Source of the DNA: an uncultured Tateyamaria sp.
Lineage (GTDB): Bacteria; Pseudomonadota; Alphaproteobacteria; Rhodobacterales; Rhodobacteraceae
Direction of reading: 5' to 3'
NCBI RefSeq assembly: GCF_947503385.1
Contig: NZ_CANNDO010000010.1
Span: 34,445 to 98,444, forward strand
Length of the DNA stretch: 64,000 bases
Below the pieces are notes generated by a model, which was not told the origin of the DNA, did not search any database, and was given only the letters and a program-made list of their open reading frames with translations. A program made the position numbers and the translations under genes. This document shows positions 53,783 through 62,121 of the stretch, piece by piece (the first letter of the stretch is position 1; the number at the start of each line of letters is the position of its first letter).

Positions 53783-54310
53783 CTATTCGATGCTGTCGGT
53801 GCGGTCATCCACACCAAGGAAAAGGCGGACGAGGTGGCCCAGTGAAAAAAGCAGAATCAGGCCGCCCCCTACGGTCAGCGGCAGGGACCGCAACCCCTCG
53901 GGCACTTGGATCAAGGGGATCAGTGAGCCCCATTTGAACACGGTCAGTTGCCAGCCATACCACAGCATCAGCCCGCCAAACCCGGCCATGGCCACGTCCG
54001 AAACAAGGACAAGAGCGGACCGGACCCGCTTGGGAACGGAACTGCGCACGATAGAGACCGATAGATGCGTGTGCTCATGCACGCCAACAGCAGCGCCGAG
54101 AAATGCGATAAGCATAACAAGCAACAGGGCCACCTGTTCCACCCATGTGGGCGTCGCGTTCAGCACGTAACGGCCAAAGACCAGCCAACCAAAGATCACC
54201 GTCAGCACCACAAGGGCAATGCCGGTCACGACCTTGCAGAGCAGCGCAATGCCATCCAGCACGGCCGACATGCGCTGCAAGTGTTGCGGGCTGTGGGTTG
54301 CATCACTCAT
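53783..54310 (-). CDS. dctQ: TRAP transporter small permease, DctQ type
   Basis: 175 residues with four membrane segments, DctQ family. Marks: FGWLVFGRYVLNATPTWVEQ and the VGVHEHTHLSVSI loop. Start ATG 54310 preferred (GGGGAA upstream); the frame extends eight codons further. Nine bases separate it from dctM, and a hairpin lies between it and dctP. Confidence 0.88.
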   Translation of the reverse strand: MSDATHSPQHLQRMSAVLDGIALLCKVVTGIALVVLTVIFGWLVFGRYVLNATPTWVEQVALLLVMLIAFLGAAVGVHEHTHLSVSIVRSSVPKRVRSALVLVSDVAMAGFGGLMLWYGWQLTVFKWGSLIPLIQVPEGLRSLPLTVGGGLILLFSLGHLVRLFLGVDDRTDSIE

Positions 54311-54333
54311 GCGTGGTTCCCCGGATAAAGGCA

Positions 54334-54363
54334 CCCGGCTCCGACGCTGCGGAACCGGGCTGT
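54334..54363 (-). terminator. Hairpin between dctP and dctQ
   Basis: AGCCCGGTTCCG / CGGAGCCGGGT imperfect stem without a T-run. Likely a processing or attenuation element giving more binding protein than permease. Confidence 0.4.
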
Positions 54364-54385
54364 CAAAGCATAGCGTGGTTTCAGG

Positions 54386-55366
54386 TTATTCCGTGGCTTG
54401 GATCAGTTCGACCAAGGACCGCAGGCCCGGGTTCGTCTCGAAATAGGCTTCGTAGACGGGACCCATCGCGTCTTGGAACGGTGCCTTGTCGGCAATTTCG
54501 TTCACGATCACACCCCCGGCTTCCACGGCTTCACGGCTTGCCGCTTCGCGGGCGGCCCAAAGCTCCCGCTGGAGGGTGGCCGATTCCTGCGCCGCTTCGG
54601 TCACGGCGGCCTGCATGTCCGCCGACAGGGCGTTGAACGCATCCGTGTTCACGCAGATGCATTCGGGAATGATCAGGTGCTGTGACAGCGAATAATAGCC
54701 CGCCACCTCGTAATGCCCGGTCGACTCGTAAGAAGGCCAGTTGTTTTCAGCGCCGTCCACAACGCCGGTTTTCAGGGCCTGATAGACTTCGGCAAAGGCC
54801 ATAGGAGAGGGGTTGCCGCCCAGTTGTGCTATCATGCCGGTGAACAGATCGTTGTTCATCACCCGGACTTTCATGCCTTGGACATCGGCGGGCGTGTTGA
54901 TTGCCTTGTCACCGTTATAAAACGACCGCGCGCCCGCGTCGTACCACGCCAGCGGCGTCAGGCCCTTGGCGGCCATGCCTTCGGCGATGGCGGCGCCGCC
55001 CTCGCTGTCGAGGACACGGAACATATGCGGCACGTCCTTAAAGACAAAGGGCAGGGAGACGACATTCGCCTCTGCTACAATCGGGCCAATCGGGCCGAGG
55101 TTGAAATTGCCGATTTCAAGTGCGCCCGCGCGCACCTGCTCGACCGCGTCTGGCTGGCTGCCCAATGTTCCGCCGTGGAACATTTGCAGGGTCACTTCAC
55201 CGCCGGTCTTTTCGGCCAGCAATTCGGCGAATTTGTCCATGGCCACAGTGTTTGGATATCCCTCGACGTGGATGTTCCAGCCGCGCCAGTCTGCCGCGTT
55301 TGCTGTGACGGCTATAATGGCAAGCGCTGCCGCGCCGACCAATGATTTGGTGATCTTTTCGAACAT
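54386..55366 (-). CDS. dctP: TRAP transporter substrate-binding protein, DctP type
   Basis: 326 residues, periplasmic DctP fold. Signal peptide about residues 1-24 (MFEKITKSLVGAAALAIIAV). Ligand-site region: GGNPSPMAFAEVYQALKTGVVDGAENNW, with the conserved Arg in MKVRVMNNDLF that usually binds the substrate carboxylate. A strong GGGAGGA precedes ATG 55366. A copy of the GntR operator lies upstream at 55488. Uronate is inferred as ligand from kdgF and the SDR nearby. Confidence 0.89.
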   Translation of the reverse strand: MFEKITKSLVGAAALAIIAVTANAADWRGWNIHVEGYPNTVAMDKFAELLAEKTGGEVTLQMFHGGTLGSQPDAVEQVRAGALEIGNFNLGPIGPIVAEANVVSLPFVFKDVPHMFRVLDSEGGAAIAEGMAAKGLTPLAWYDAGARSFYNGDKAINTPADVQGMKVRVMNNDLFTGMIAQLGGNPSPMAFAEVYQALKTGVVDGAENNWPSYESTGHYEVAGYYSLSQHLIIPECICVNTDAFNALSADMQAAVTEAAQESATLQRELWAAREAASREAVEAGGVIVNEIADKAPFQDAMGPVYEAYFETNPGLRSLVELIQATE

Positions 55367-55487
55367 GGTGTCCTCCCTTGAGATCTGAGCCAACGTCTTG
55401 TTGCGCCGTGTCATGCCGCCGTGGCGGGTGTGTCCCGCACGTGCAGACCAAACATGGCGGTTTGGCGTTTTGATGCCCTAGAGGATT

Positions 55488-55501
55488 ACTAGTATACCAG
55501 T
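55488..55501. promoter_or_regulatory. GntR-type operator copy 1 (dctP promoter)
   Basis: ACTAGTATACCAGT, a palindrome ACT-R-GTATAC-Y-AGT identical to the site at 56922. It lies 122 bases before the dctP start, in an AT-richer stretch. Confidence 0.75.
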
Positions 55502-55579
55502 TTTGTCAACTGTAAAAGTTTTGCCCATGCTCAAGTCCCTGAGGCCAGAGCGCTGCACCGCCTTGGATTGCTTGGGTGG

Positions 55580-56092
55580 CTAGGCTGTACCGCGCACGGG
55601 TCGGTCGTTTTCGATGTTGAATGTCATGCCGTCCAGCAACTCGGCCAGATCGGGGCGCGCAGCGGGACCGTTGGAGATATCGACCAGCATCAGAGTGCCG
55701 TCGGGCCGGACGCCAAATGCGCCGGGTTCGGCAAAACGGTCTGAGGTTTCCGCTTCGGACAGGGGGTCAGACACATAAAGCCCAAGCGCCCGCATTTGAT
55801 CCTCAGTCAAACCGTAGCCAAGGTCGAACTGCCACCCAAACTCCACCTTGTCCGATTGCGCCTTGTCCGCCGTGTCCGCAGAGACAACGAGCACATCCAT
55901 AACGTCGGTCCACTGACCGAGCATATCGTTCAGCTTCTTCAGAAACCGTTTGCAGCGGGGACAATGCTTGCCGCGATAGACAAACAGCATGGTCCAGCGG
56001 TCCGTGGTGCGGCCAATCGTGACGGTGCGGCCATCCAATGTCTGGATGTCGAGCGGGCCGACGGGTTCCCCGACGCGCGGTTTGGCTGTCAT
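55580..56092 (-). CDS. AhpC/TSA (redoxin) domain protein
   Basis: 170 residues, thioredoxin fold. The active-site-like CPRC is at C44 and C47 (YRGKHCPRCKRFLKK), where peroxiredoxins have a single peroxidatic Cys in T-x-x-C, so thiol-disulfide reduction is as likely as peroxide reduction. No signal peptide. It starts on the same strand 18 bases after the GntR stop and may be transcribed with it. Role in uronate use is unclear. Confidence 0.8.
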   Translation of the reverse strand: MTAKPRVGEPVGPLDIQTLDGRTVTIGRTTDRWTMLFVYRGKHCPRCKRFLKKLNDMLGQWTDVMDVLVVSADTADKAQSDKVEFGWQFDLGYGLTEDQMRALGLYVSDPLSEAETSDRFAEPGAFGVRPDGTLMLVDISNGPAARPDLAELLDGMTFNIENDRPVRGTA

Positions 56093-56110
56093 GTCGATTG
56101 TCCTATGGTG

Positions 56111-56803
56111 TCAGGTCTCTTCGGGCATGAAGTAGTTGGCATTGCTCTGCGAGATCTGGTTGATGGTCTCGTCAAGCCGCGACAGGTGGTGCACGCCCGC
56201 CGCGATTGCCGCGACCGGATTGTGGGTCTGAACGGCTGTGGCGATGGCACGGTGGTCTTCGACCAGTTCCGGCATACGGTCGCCCTTGGAGAGGCTCAGC
56301 GTACACAGACGGTCGACTTTCGATTTCTCCGAAAGGATGACGTCGAAGGCAAATTCCGAGCGCGCAATCTGACAGATCAGTTTGTGAAAATCATAGTCCA
56401 GCGCGTTAAAGCGGTCGATGTCGCGGTCTTGGACAGATTGTTCCTGCATCTTGAGCGCGGTGTCGAGCTCTGCGGCGTCAGCATCGTCGCAATGCTCGGC
56501 CGCGCGCAACAGAACCTCTTTTTCGACGGACAGCCGGACAAAGCGGGATTTGACGATCTCGCGCATCGAAAACCGCTTCACCTCGGTCGCGCGCTGCGGG
56601 CGGATCAACAGCAGATCGAGCGTGGCCAGACGGTTGAACGCATCGCGCACCGGTTGCCGTGACACACCGAATTTGGTGGCAATGTCCGCTTCGGAAATCT
56701 TGTCTCCGGGCCGCAGGCGCAGGGCTGCGATCTCTTCGTAGAGATAGGCATAGATGTCATCCACGCTTGTGCGCCGCGCACCAATTTGAGTTACCTGTGC
56801 CAT
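56111..56803 (-). CDS. GntR/FCD-family regulator of the uronate locus
   Basis: 230 residues. N-terminal winged helix with SEADIATKFGVSRQPVRDAF at about residues 37-56, then an FCD effector domain with metal-binding residues in DYDFHKLICQIA and AGVHHLSRLDE. FCD regulators of the UxuR/ExuR type respond to uronate or keto-sugar acids. ATG 56803 with GGAGG upstream. Divergent from the SDR gene; operator copies at 55488 and 56922 flank its locus. Confidence 0.88.
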   Translation of the reverse strand: MAQVTQIGARRTSVDDIYAYLYEEIAALRLRPGDKISEADIATKFGVSRQPVRDAFNRLATLDLLLIRPQRATEVKRFSMREIVKSRFVRLSVEKEVLLRAAEHCDDADAAELDTALKMQEQSVQDRDIDRFNALDYDFHKLICQIARSEFAFDVILSEKSKVDRLCTLSLSKGDRMPELVEDHRAIATAVQTHNPVAAIAAGVHHLSRLDETINQISQSNANYFMPEET

Positions 56804-56921
56804 GTGGCGGCCTCCGTACCGTGTTCGTCTTGTGCAAGGTCTAAAGCGTTTGCGGCGTGACGAACACTCCATTTGCACGCCTGTTGTCTCGGTCGATCCG
56901 GACGCTGAACAACACTGATTG

Positions 56922-56935
56922 ACTAGTATACCAGT
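56922..56935. promoter_or_regulatory. GntR-type operator copy 2 (GntR/SDR promoter)
   Basis: ACTAGTATACCAGT again, exactly the 14 bases seen at 55488. It lies between the divergent GntR and SDR genes, so it could control both. FCD-type GntR proteins bind short palindromes of this kind. Confidence 0.78.
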
Positions 56936-57017
56936 TTGGGTGAAAAGTGAAACCGAATCTCGGTACGTACCATCCGCGCGCTGCATCACCAGATACGAAC
57001 GACAAGGGGACCAGACC

Positions 57018-57761
57018 ATGAAACTTGCGGGACATACGGCCATCGTGACCGGAGGCGGGCGCGATATCGGCCTTGCCGCAGCGCTCAAACTCGCGTCCGA
57101 GGGTGCGCGCGTGGCCATCAACTATTACTCCAGCAGCGCAGGTGCGGATGCGGCAGTGGAGCAGATCATGGGGCAGGGTGGGCAGGCCTTTGCAATGCAG
57201 GGCGATCTGACCCGGCAGGCGGATGTGGATGCGCTGGTGTCCAAAACGGTCGATGCTTTTGGCGGCATCAACATCCTCGTGAACAATGCAGGCGGGTTAA
57301 TCGCGCGCAAGACGATAGCCGAAATGCCGCTGGATCACTGGAACGCCGTGATGGACCTGAACGTCACAAGCGTGTTCATGATCACCAAGGCGTGCCTTGC
57401 GCATATGACATCCGGGGCCATCGTGAACCTCGCAAGTCAGGCGGCGCGTGATGGTGGCGGGGCTGGTGCTGTGGCCTATGCCACCTCCAAGGGGGCGATC
57501 ACGACCATGACCCGGGGCCTCGCCAAAGAGCTTGGCCCGGACATCCGTGTGAACGCATTGTGCCCCGGCATGATCGACACCGATTTTCACAACATTCACA
57601 CCGCCGACGCCGCACGGCGTGGGTACGAGGCCGCCGTCCCTGTCAAGCGGCAAGGCTCGGTGCAAGACACCGCCAACCTGATCCTGTTCCTCGCCTGCGA
57701 CGACTCGGCGTTCATCACGGGCGCAAACATCGACATCAATGGCGGAATGCTGTTTTCCTGA
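57018..57761 (+). CDS. SDR oxidoreductase, likely uronate-pathway keto-sugar-acid reductase
   Basis: 247 residues. Cofactor loop TGGGRDIG at about residues 12-19, NNAGG near 90, catalytic Ser in NLASQAA and YATSK. C-terminal TGANIDINGGM. ATG 57018 chosen with AAGGGGACC upstream; frame open from 56919 lacks a signal. KdgF lies 20 bases downstream. In alginate and pectin pathways an SDR reduces the unsaturated-uronate product (DEH) to 2-keto-3-deoxygluconate, the likely job here. Confidence 0.85.
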   Translation: MKLAGHTAIVTGGGRDIGLAAALKLASEGARVAINYYSSSAGADAAVEQIMGQGGQAFAMQGDLTRQADVDALVSKTVDAFGGINILVNNAGGLIARKTIAEMPLDHWNAVMDLNVTSVFMITKACLAHMTSGAIVNLASQAARDGGGAGAVAYATSKGAITTMTRGLAKELGPDIRVNALCPGMIDTDFHNIHTADAARRGYEAAVPVKRQGSVQDTANLILFLACDDSAFITGANIDINGGMLFS

Positions 57762-57780
57762 TGTACGAAGGGCCATTGAG

Positions 57781-58092
57781 ATGACCGCATTTCCAATTGT
57801 CGTGACGGGCGACGGCGTGACCCGGCAGGTTCTGGCGGATCATGCGGACCTGATGGTTGTTGCGTTTCGGTTCGAAGCCGTTGGCGCCATTGGCGCGCTT
57901 CACGATCATCCGCATGTGCAATCGACGTATGTGGAATGCGGGCGGTTCCGGTTTACAATCGGGGATGAGGTGCGCGAGGTCGGTCCCGGCGACAGTTTCA
58001 TCATCCCCACCAAGGTGACCCACGGCTGTGTCTGTCTGGAACCGGGCACCCTGATCGACTGTTTCACCCCGCGCCGGGACGATTTCCTGTGA
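57781..58092 (+). CDS. kdgF: KdgF-type cupin (unsaturated uronate ring opening)
   Basis: 103 residues, single cupin. Converts unsaturated monouronates from pectin or alginate into the linear keto acid. KdgF marks: GALHDHPHVQSTYVECGRF with metal ligands H41, H43, Q47 and H81, the IPTKVTHGC segment and the tail DCFTPRRDDFL. ATG 57781. Downstream of the SDR and probably in one transcript under the GntR operator. Kinase and aldolase for KDG are not in the window. Confidence 0.86.
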   Translation: MTAFPIVVTGDGVTRQVLADHADLMVVAFRFEAVGAIGALHDHPHVQSTYVECGRFRFTIGDEVREVGPGDSFIIPTKVTHGCVCLEPGTLIDCFTPRRDDFL

Positions 58093-58138
58093 TGCCTCTG
58101 CAGTGTCAGCGTGCGGGCTTCAAGTCGCGAATAGCCGA

Positions 58139-59158
58139 TCAGGTTGTCCGCGGCTGACGCGTCCGCCACGAGGCGCGCGCCAGCACATTGGGCTGCATCA
58201 GCACGCCAAACCACAGCAGTACCGGCAAAGCGACAATGGCACCCACAGGCCCCCAGAGCCACAGGCCAACCACAATTGCCAGAAACACCGCCAGCGGGCT
58301 GAGCCGAAGCCGCTGGCCGACAACAAGTGGTGTCACAAACTGTGCTTCGGTCATGTTAATCAGCAAAAAGGCGAAGGGCGGCAGCAGTGACATCGGACCG
58401 GAAAATTGCAGCAAGCCCGCGATGAGCAGACCCCCGATGATGATCATAGGCCCAAGATACAGGATAAAGTTCAAAATGCCCGCGGCCAGCCCCCACAAAG
58501 GTGCGTAGTCGACACCGACAGCCATAAGAACAAAGGTTGTGACAACGCCAAGCCCGGTGTTCACCAATGTCACTGCGCCAAAGTAGCGGGCGACAGACCG
58601 GTCCGCGCGCTTCAGTTGCGATTCCAGATTGCCCGCAGCGGCATATAGGTCGTCGCGCGTCAGCACGAAGAAAAACAATGTGCCCATGAAAATGAACACC
58701 TGTGCCGCAAAATTTGGGGCCAGCCACAGGGCGTCGCTGATTGATGGGATGCTGCTTTGGGGTTCGAGCGCGTCGGCACCGACAGAATTCTCGATCTCTT
58801 GGCTGATCGTTTCGATACCGCGCATCAGGTTGGCGGTGATCTCGATCCATTCGGCGGCAGCGTCCTTGAGGCGGGGGAGCTGCTCGGCCAGCATAACAAG
58901 CAGGGGGTCCGCGATCATCACAAGCATACCGATGAACGCCGTCGTCAGCAGCAACAGCACCAGCGAGATGATCACACGGGGGATGCCAAAGGCGGTCAGC
59001 CGTTCGGCCAACGGTGACACAACCACGCCCAGCACCAAGGCGAACACGATAGGGGCCGCAATCGGCTTGGCGAATTGCAGAGCGGTCGTGACGATGATCA
59101 CCGTCACGACCAGCAGCATGACCCGTGCCGCGTGTTCGCTCAGCGCTGTGCGCAGCAT
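58139..59158 (-). CDS. AI-2E family membrane transporter
   Basis: 339 residues with about eight hydrophobic segments, AI-2E/PerM family. Characteristic features: a central soluble loop between segments (about residues 95-150) and the near-terminal PLVVGQRLRLSPLAVFLAIVVGLWLWGPVGAIVALP. Last gene of the minus-strand stress-linked operon; starts seven bases after the previous stop. Cargo unknown despite the family name. Confidence 0.85.
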   Translation of the reverse strand: MLRTALSEHAARVMLLVVTVIIVTTALQFAKPIAAPIVFALVLGVVVSPLAERLTAFGIPRVIISLVLLLLTTAFIGMLVMIADPLLVMLAEQLPRLKDAAAEWIEITANLMRGIETISQEIENSVGADALEPQSSIPSISDALWLAPNFAAQVFIFMGTLFFFVLTRDDLYAAAGNLESQLKRADRSVARYFGAVTLVNTGLGVVTTFVLMAVGVDYAPLWGLAAGILNFILYLGPMIIIGGLLIAGLLQFSGPMSLLPPFAFLLINMTEAQFVTPLVVGQRLRLSPLAVFLAIVVGLWLWGPVGAIVALPVLLWFGVLMQPNVLARASWRTRQPRTT

Positions 59159-59165
59159 CTGGCGG

Positions 59166-59930
59166 TCAGGCCCGCAGCGGCGTGTCGGACGCGCTGCGAT
59201 TGGTGCTGTCTTGCAGCTTTTCCGAGGCAGCGGCGTGCGCGTTTTGCAACTCTTCCCGAAGGATATCCTGCGCCGACCGCATCATCGCATCGCGATGTGC
59301 ACCCAGCAGTTCGTCCTCGCGTTGTGTGGAGGGCAACAATGCACCGACCAACGCGCCCAAGCCCACGGCGAGTGCGCCAACGGCAAGCGGTTGGTCGTCC
59401 ATAAAGGTGCGCGACCGGATGGCCAGTTTGGCGGCCTTGGCTTCCACGCGCTCCTGCGCCTGAAGTGCGGATTTGCGTGCCTTGAGGACGCGCGCACGCG
59501 CGGCTGCGGGCAATTTGTCCAGCCCATGATCCATGGCGGCGCGCAATCGCGATGCGGATACTGTTTCGTCGGACATGCCGGTCATCTCCTCTTTTATTGC
59601 GGTGTCGGCGGCAGCAACGCGCGCATCAAAGCCCTGCATGGCCTTGGCGGGCGGAACGGCCGTCTCGGGATGCGGCCTGCGTTCAGGCCGCTTGCCTGTT
59701 CCGGTGAGAAGCAGGCCAATACCAGCGCCCACCAATGCAAAGGCGGCAGGGTTCTGCCGTGCGGCTTCCCACGTTTGCCGCCCGATTTCGCCGCCATACT
59801 CGTGCGCGATCGTGGAAATCTGGGTCGTCGCGCGTTCCGGGTCGGCGGCATCGGTCAGCGCATCCAGCGACTGAGACAGGGCGGCGCGGTCGCGCGCGAC
59901 CTGTGCTTCGATTGCGTCAAAATCAGGCAT
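59166..59930 (-). CDS. DUF3618-like membrane-associated protein
   Basis: 254 residues. N-terminal region IEAQVARDRAALSQSLDALTD resembles DUF3618; a hydrophobic segment lies near residue 70 (FALVGAGIGLLLTG), a second near 185 (PLAVGALAVGLGALVGALLP). The rest is helical, charged and Ala-rich. Start ATG 59930 overlaps the preceding gene by eight bases. Function unknown; gene set suggests membrane or envelope stress. Confidence 0.68.
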   Translation of the reverse strand: MPDFDAIEAQVARDRAALSQSLDALTDAADPERATTQISTIAHEYGGEIGRQTWEAARQNPAAFALVGAGIGLLLTGTGKRPERRPHPETAVPPAKAMQGFDARVAAADTAIKEEMTGMSDETVSASRLRAAMDHGLDKLPAAARARVLKARKSALQAQERVEAKAAKLAIRSRTFMDDQPLAVGALAVGLGALVGALLPSTQREDELLGAHRDAMMRSAQDILREELQNAHAAASEKLQDSTNRSASDTPLRA

Positions 59931-60318
59931 TGCTCGCCTCCTTGATGCTGTCGATATCTCGGGACAGGTTTTCGACCGTGCGTGTGGGGTGCAATGCTTC
60001 GGCGCTAAGGCGCGTTTTGCCTGCAAATGCGAACCCGGCAGCAATAGCCAAAAGGCCACCGCCCACCAGCGTCGCCGCGAGCCCAAGCGACAGGCCAGCC
60101 GCAGCGATATATCCCACCAGCGCAGTGGCAAGGACATTCAACGCAACAAGCGAAACAAGTGCCGCAACGCCAAAAAACACAAGGCCCACGCCAGCGCGCG
60201 ACAGGTTGCGCGCGATCTCGGCCTTTGCCAGCGCCAGCTCGCCCTGCATGAGCGATGACAGGTGCCGGATCGTTGCAACCAGATGCCCCGGCGCATCGCG
60301 CAGATCAGTGCGTTGCAT
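59923..60318 (-). CDS. Holin-X-type (DUF1469-like) small membrane protein
   Basis: 131 residues. N-terminal amphipathic helix (TIRHLSSLMQGELALAKAEI) and two membrane segments at about residues 44-66 and 75-97, then a basic tail. The family is named after phage holins, but nothing phage-like is nearby; relatives are ordinary chromosomal stress genes. It overlaps both neighbours by 14 and 8 bases. Confidence 0.75.
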   Translation of the reverse strand: MQRTDLRDAPGHLVATIRHLSSLMQGELALAKAEIARNLSRAGVGLVFFGVAALVSLVALNVLATALVGYIAAAGLSLGLAATLVGGGLLAIAAGFAFAGKTRLSAEALHPTRTVENLSRDIDSIKEASNA

Positions 60319-60793
60319 GATCCGCCTCCCTGTTCAGGTGCGACTCGATACCGGTGTCGGTATGCCCTGAGGATGCCCACGGGTCGTCGTGGATGTAGGG
60401 GGCGCCGTGCCCCTGCGGATCGCGTGCCTTGAGAAACCGTGTGGCGGCAAAGCCCAGCAGCGCTGCGCCAGCGACGAACAAAACGGGGTTCTCCCGCGCG
60501 AATGTGTTGACACTTTGCAACGACGTGCGGACGTCTGTCGTGCGCAGATTGTGCGCAAACCCTTCGATGCGGTCAGCCACATGTTGTACCGCTTCGGCTT
60601 GCACACTTCCCGGGTGGAAAGCGCTGGCTGCAGCTTCTGCCGCGTCCGACGTGGTCTGAACCTGCGCTGCTGCGCGGTCGCGGACTGCCTCCACATGCTG
60701 ATTCACATGGTCTTTCGCAGCGGTTTTGGCTTGTTGGCCAAGATCGGCGGCGGTTTGACGTGCGTGTTGTCCCAGATCCGATGCCTCGGTCAT
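60305..60793 (-). CDS. Helical repeat-rich stress protein with C-terminal membrane segment
   Basis: Not firmly assigned. 162 residues. The first 75 are charged, Ala/Gln-rich and helical (QTAADLGQQAKTAAKDHVNQ), reminiscent of LEA/apolipoprotein-like stretches. A single membrane segment lies near 105-125 (ENPVLFVAGAALLGFAATRF), as in ElaB/DUF883 proteins. GGAGTTCC ribosome site. A hairpin (ggctgcggcgcagcc) separates it from the DUF883 gene upstream. Confidence 0.6.
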   Translation of the reverse strand: MTEASDLGQHARQTAADLGQQAKTAAKDHVNQHVEAVRDRAAAQVQTTSDAAEAAASAFHPGSVQAEAVQHVADRIEGFAHNLRTTDVRTSLQSVNTFARENPVLFVAGAALLGFAATRFLKARDPQGHGAPYIHDDPWASSGHTDTGIESHLNREADHATH

Positions 60794-60852
60794 GGCGGAA
60801 CTCCTTTGTCTGAAAGGTTTTGGCGGGGTGGGCTGCGGCGCAGCCCGAACCG

Positions 60853-61125
60853 TTATCTGCGCTTGCTCACGGCAAGCCCGATCAGCAGACCGACGCCTGC
60901 TGCACCTGCAAGAGCGATGGCAGGGTTCTCGCGAACGAACTTGGTCGACTGGTCAGACAACCGCTTGAACTCGTCGGAGCCATGCGTGACGGCTTTGTCG
61001 AATCCGTCCTGCGCCTGCTCAACGATGTCAGCAACTTGCGATGTGGCCGCATCTTTCAGCGATTGTGCGCTGTTGCTGGCCGTGGTGCCGCTGTCGCGGC
61101 CATTGGAAGCTGTGGTCGTAGTCAT
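60853..61125 (-). CDS. DUF883/ElaB-like small membrane protein
   Basis: 90 residues. Helical, polar N-terminal two-thirds (DIVEQAQDGFDKAVTHGSDE) followed by a C-terminal membrane segment (FVRENPAIALAGAAGVGLLI), the ElaB/YqjD layout that anchors ribosomes or modulates membranes in E. coli. Ends in SKRR. It begins 36 bases after the DUF1328 stop and shares its promoter. ATG 61125 with AAGGAG upstream. Confidence 0.8.
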   Translation of the reverse strand: MTTTTASNGRDSGTTASNSAQSLKDAATSQVADIVEQAQDGFDKAVTHGSDEFKRLSDQSTKFVRENPAIALAGAAGVGLLIGLAVSKRR

Positions 61126-61161
61126 GTCATGTCTCCTTTTGGTCGGTGATCCCGGCGTGCG

Positions 61162-61323
61162 TTAGCTGCGGATCGCGCGGTAAATGAGGGACAGGACGAA
61201 CAGGACGACGAACACAAAGAACAAGATTTGTGCGATCCCGGCGGATGCTCCGGCGATCCCGCCAAAGCCGAGCACGGCGGCGATAAGAGCAACGACGAGG
61301 AATGTGATGGCCCAACCAAGCAT
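61162..61323 (-). CDS. DUF1328 (YtjA-like) small membrane protein
   Basis: 53 residues, two membrane segments ([21 protein letters not shown] and [13 protein letters not shown]) and a basic tail YRAIRS, the DUF1328 signature. Identified from codons directly because it is short. Start ATG 61323 with GGAGAA seven bases upstream. A perfect EcfG-type promoter lies at 61378-61403. First gene of a minus-strand run that may extend through the AI-2E gene at 58139. Confidence 0.85.
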   Translation of the reverse strand: MLGWAITFLVVALIAAVLGFGGIAGASAGIAQILFFVFVVLFVLSLIYRAIRS

Positions 61324-61377
61324 TGGAATTCTCCTTTGATTCAGGGGGCGCCGTCATGTGGCGCGGTCTGACGAAGA

Positions 61378-61403
61378 AACGCCTGAGCGGGCTGAAAGGT
61401 TCC
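61378..61403 (-). promoter_or_regulatory. EcfG-type general stress promoter of the DUF1328 operon
   Basis: Minus strand GGAACC ... GGCGTT with GGAAC-N17-CGTT. It lies 55 bases before the DUF1328 start. Confidence 0.68.
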
Positions 61404-61505
61404 CAAATTTGTTTCAAAACTGCCCGACGCGTTGTCCGGACCCGCTTACAGGGCGGGCGTTGGCGGGCCTTTCGAACCGCAGTGACAATTGGCAGGCGGA
61501 CAATG

Positions 61506-61535
61506 AAAAAGGGGCCGCCTGACAGGCGACCCCCG
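61506..61535 (-). terminator. Rho-independent terminator of the PRC-barrel gene
   Basis: On the minus strand GGGG-TCGCCTGTCAGGCGG-CCCC followed by five T, 21 bases after the stop. Confidence 0.8.
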
Positions 61536-61555
61536 GTGCAAAAAATGTCGACGGA

Positions 61556-62032
61556 TTAGTTCCAGAAACCTTCGTCGATGCCTTCCATCTCTTCGAGCTG
61601 CTCCTCGCTCAGACGGGTCACAAACGCATAGCTGGTGTCATCAACTGCGACCAGGTTCACGTCGTCCAGAGGGATCATGACGTGCTTGTCACCGATGTCG
61701 AGGAAGCCACCTACTTCGGCCACAATGCCAATCATCTTGCCGGATTGGGACAGGACCACATCTTCGATTTCGCCGATCTCGCTCCAGCTGTCGGCGACGC
61801 CGTCATGCATGGGTGCGGCGGACCACGAATCCCACGATGCGTCAGCAGCATTTGTCGTATAGATGGCGCCACCGGTGATGTCGCGGGTGCGGATCAGTTC
61901 GGCGCTGTCGGCAGTGTAGGACGCGGGCGTCACGGAAGCCGCTTCATCCTTGGCGCTGGTGTTCATTTCACCGGCAAATGCGCCAGTGGCGGCAAGGGTC
62001 AGTGCGGCAGCGGTTGTGGTCAGGCTGTTCAT
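61556..62032 (-). CDS. Exported PRC-barrel domain protein
   Basis: 158 residues. Signal peptide MNSLTTTAAALTLAATGAFA (cleavage near residue 20). The mature protein holds a PRC-barrel (WSEIGEIEDVVLSQSGKMIG, then DKHVMIPLDDVNLV) preceded by an acidic Asp/Trp stretch and an acidic tail ending in GFWN. Probably periplasmic or envelope-associated. A perfect EcfG-type promoter lies 32 bases upstream of the ATG, so it is predicted to be a general-stress protein. GAGGAGC precedes the ATG. Confidence 0.82.
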   Translation of the reverse strand: MNSLTTTAAALTLAATGAFAGEMNTSAKDEAASVTPASYTADSAELIRTRDITGGAIYTTNAADASWDSWSAAPMHDGVADSWSEIGEIEDVVLSQSGKMIGIVAEVGGFLDIGDKHVMIPLDDVNLVAVDDTSYAFVTRLSEEQLEEMEGIDEGFWN

Positions 62033-62063
62033 GTTTTTGCTCCTCTGTTATGTGTGAAGTGAC

Positions 62064-62088
62064 AACGTACAAAACGCCGTAAGGTTCC
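62064..62088 (-). promoter_or_regulatory. EcfG-type general stress promoter of the PRC-barrel gene
   Basis: Minus strand GGAACC, then CGTT with N16 spacing. It lies 32 bases before the gene start at 62032. Confidence 0.7.
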
Positions 62089-62121
62089 GATTTTAATTGA
62101 TAACTTCTGCAGAATTAGCGG

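Noticed and set aside
59923..60318. Prophage remnant suggested by the holin-like protein
   Set aside because: No lysin, tail, integrase or att-like repeats nearby. The holin-X family is common in chromosomal stress operons.
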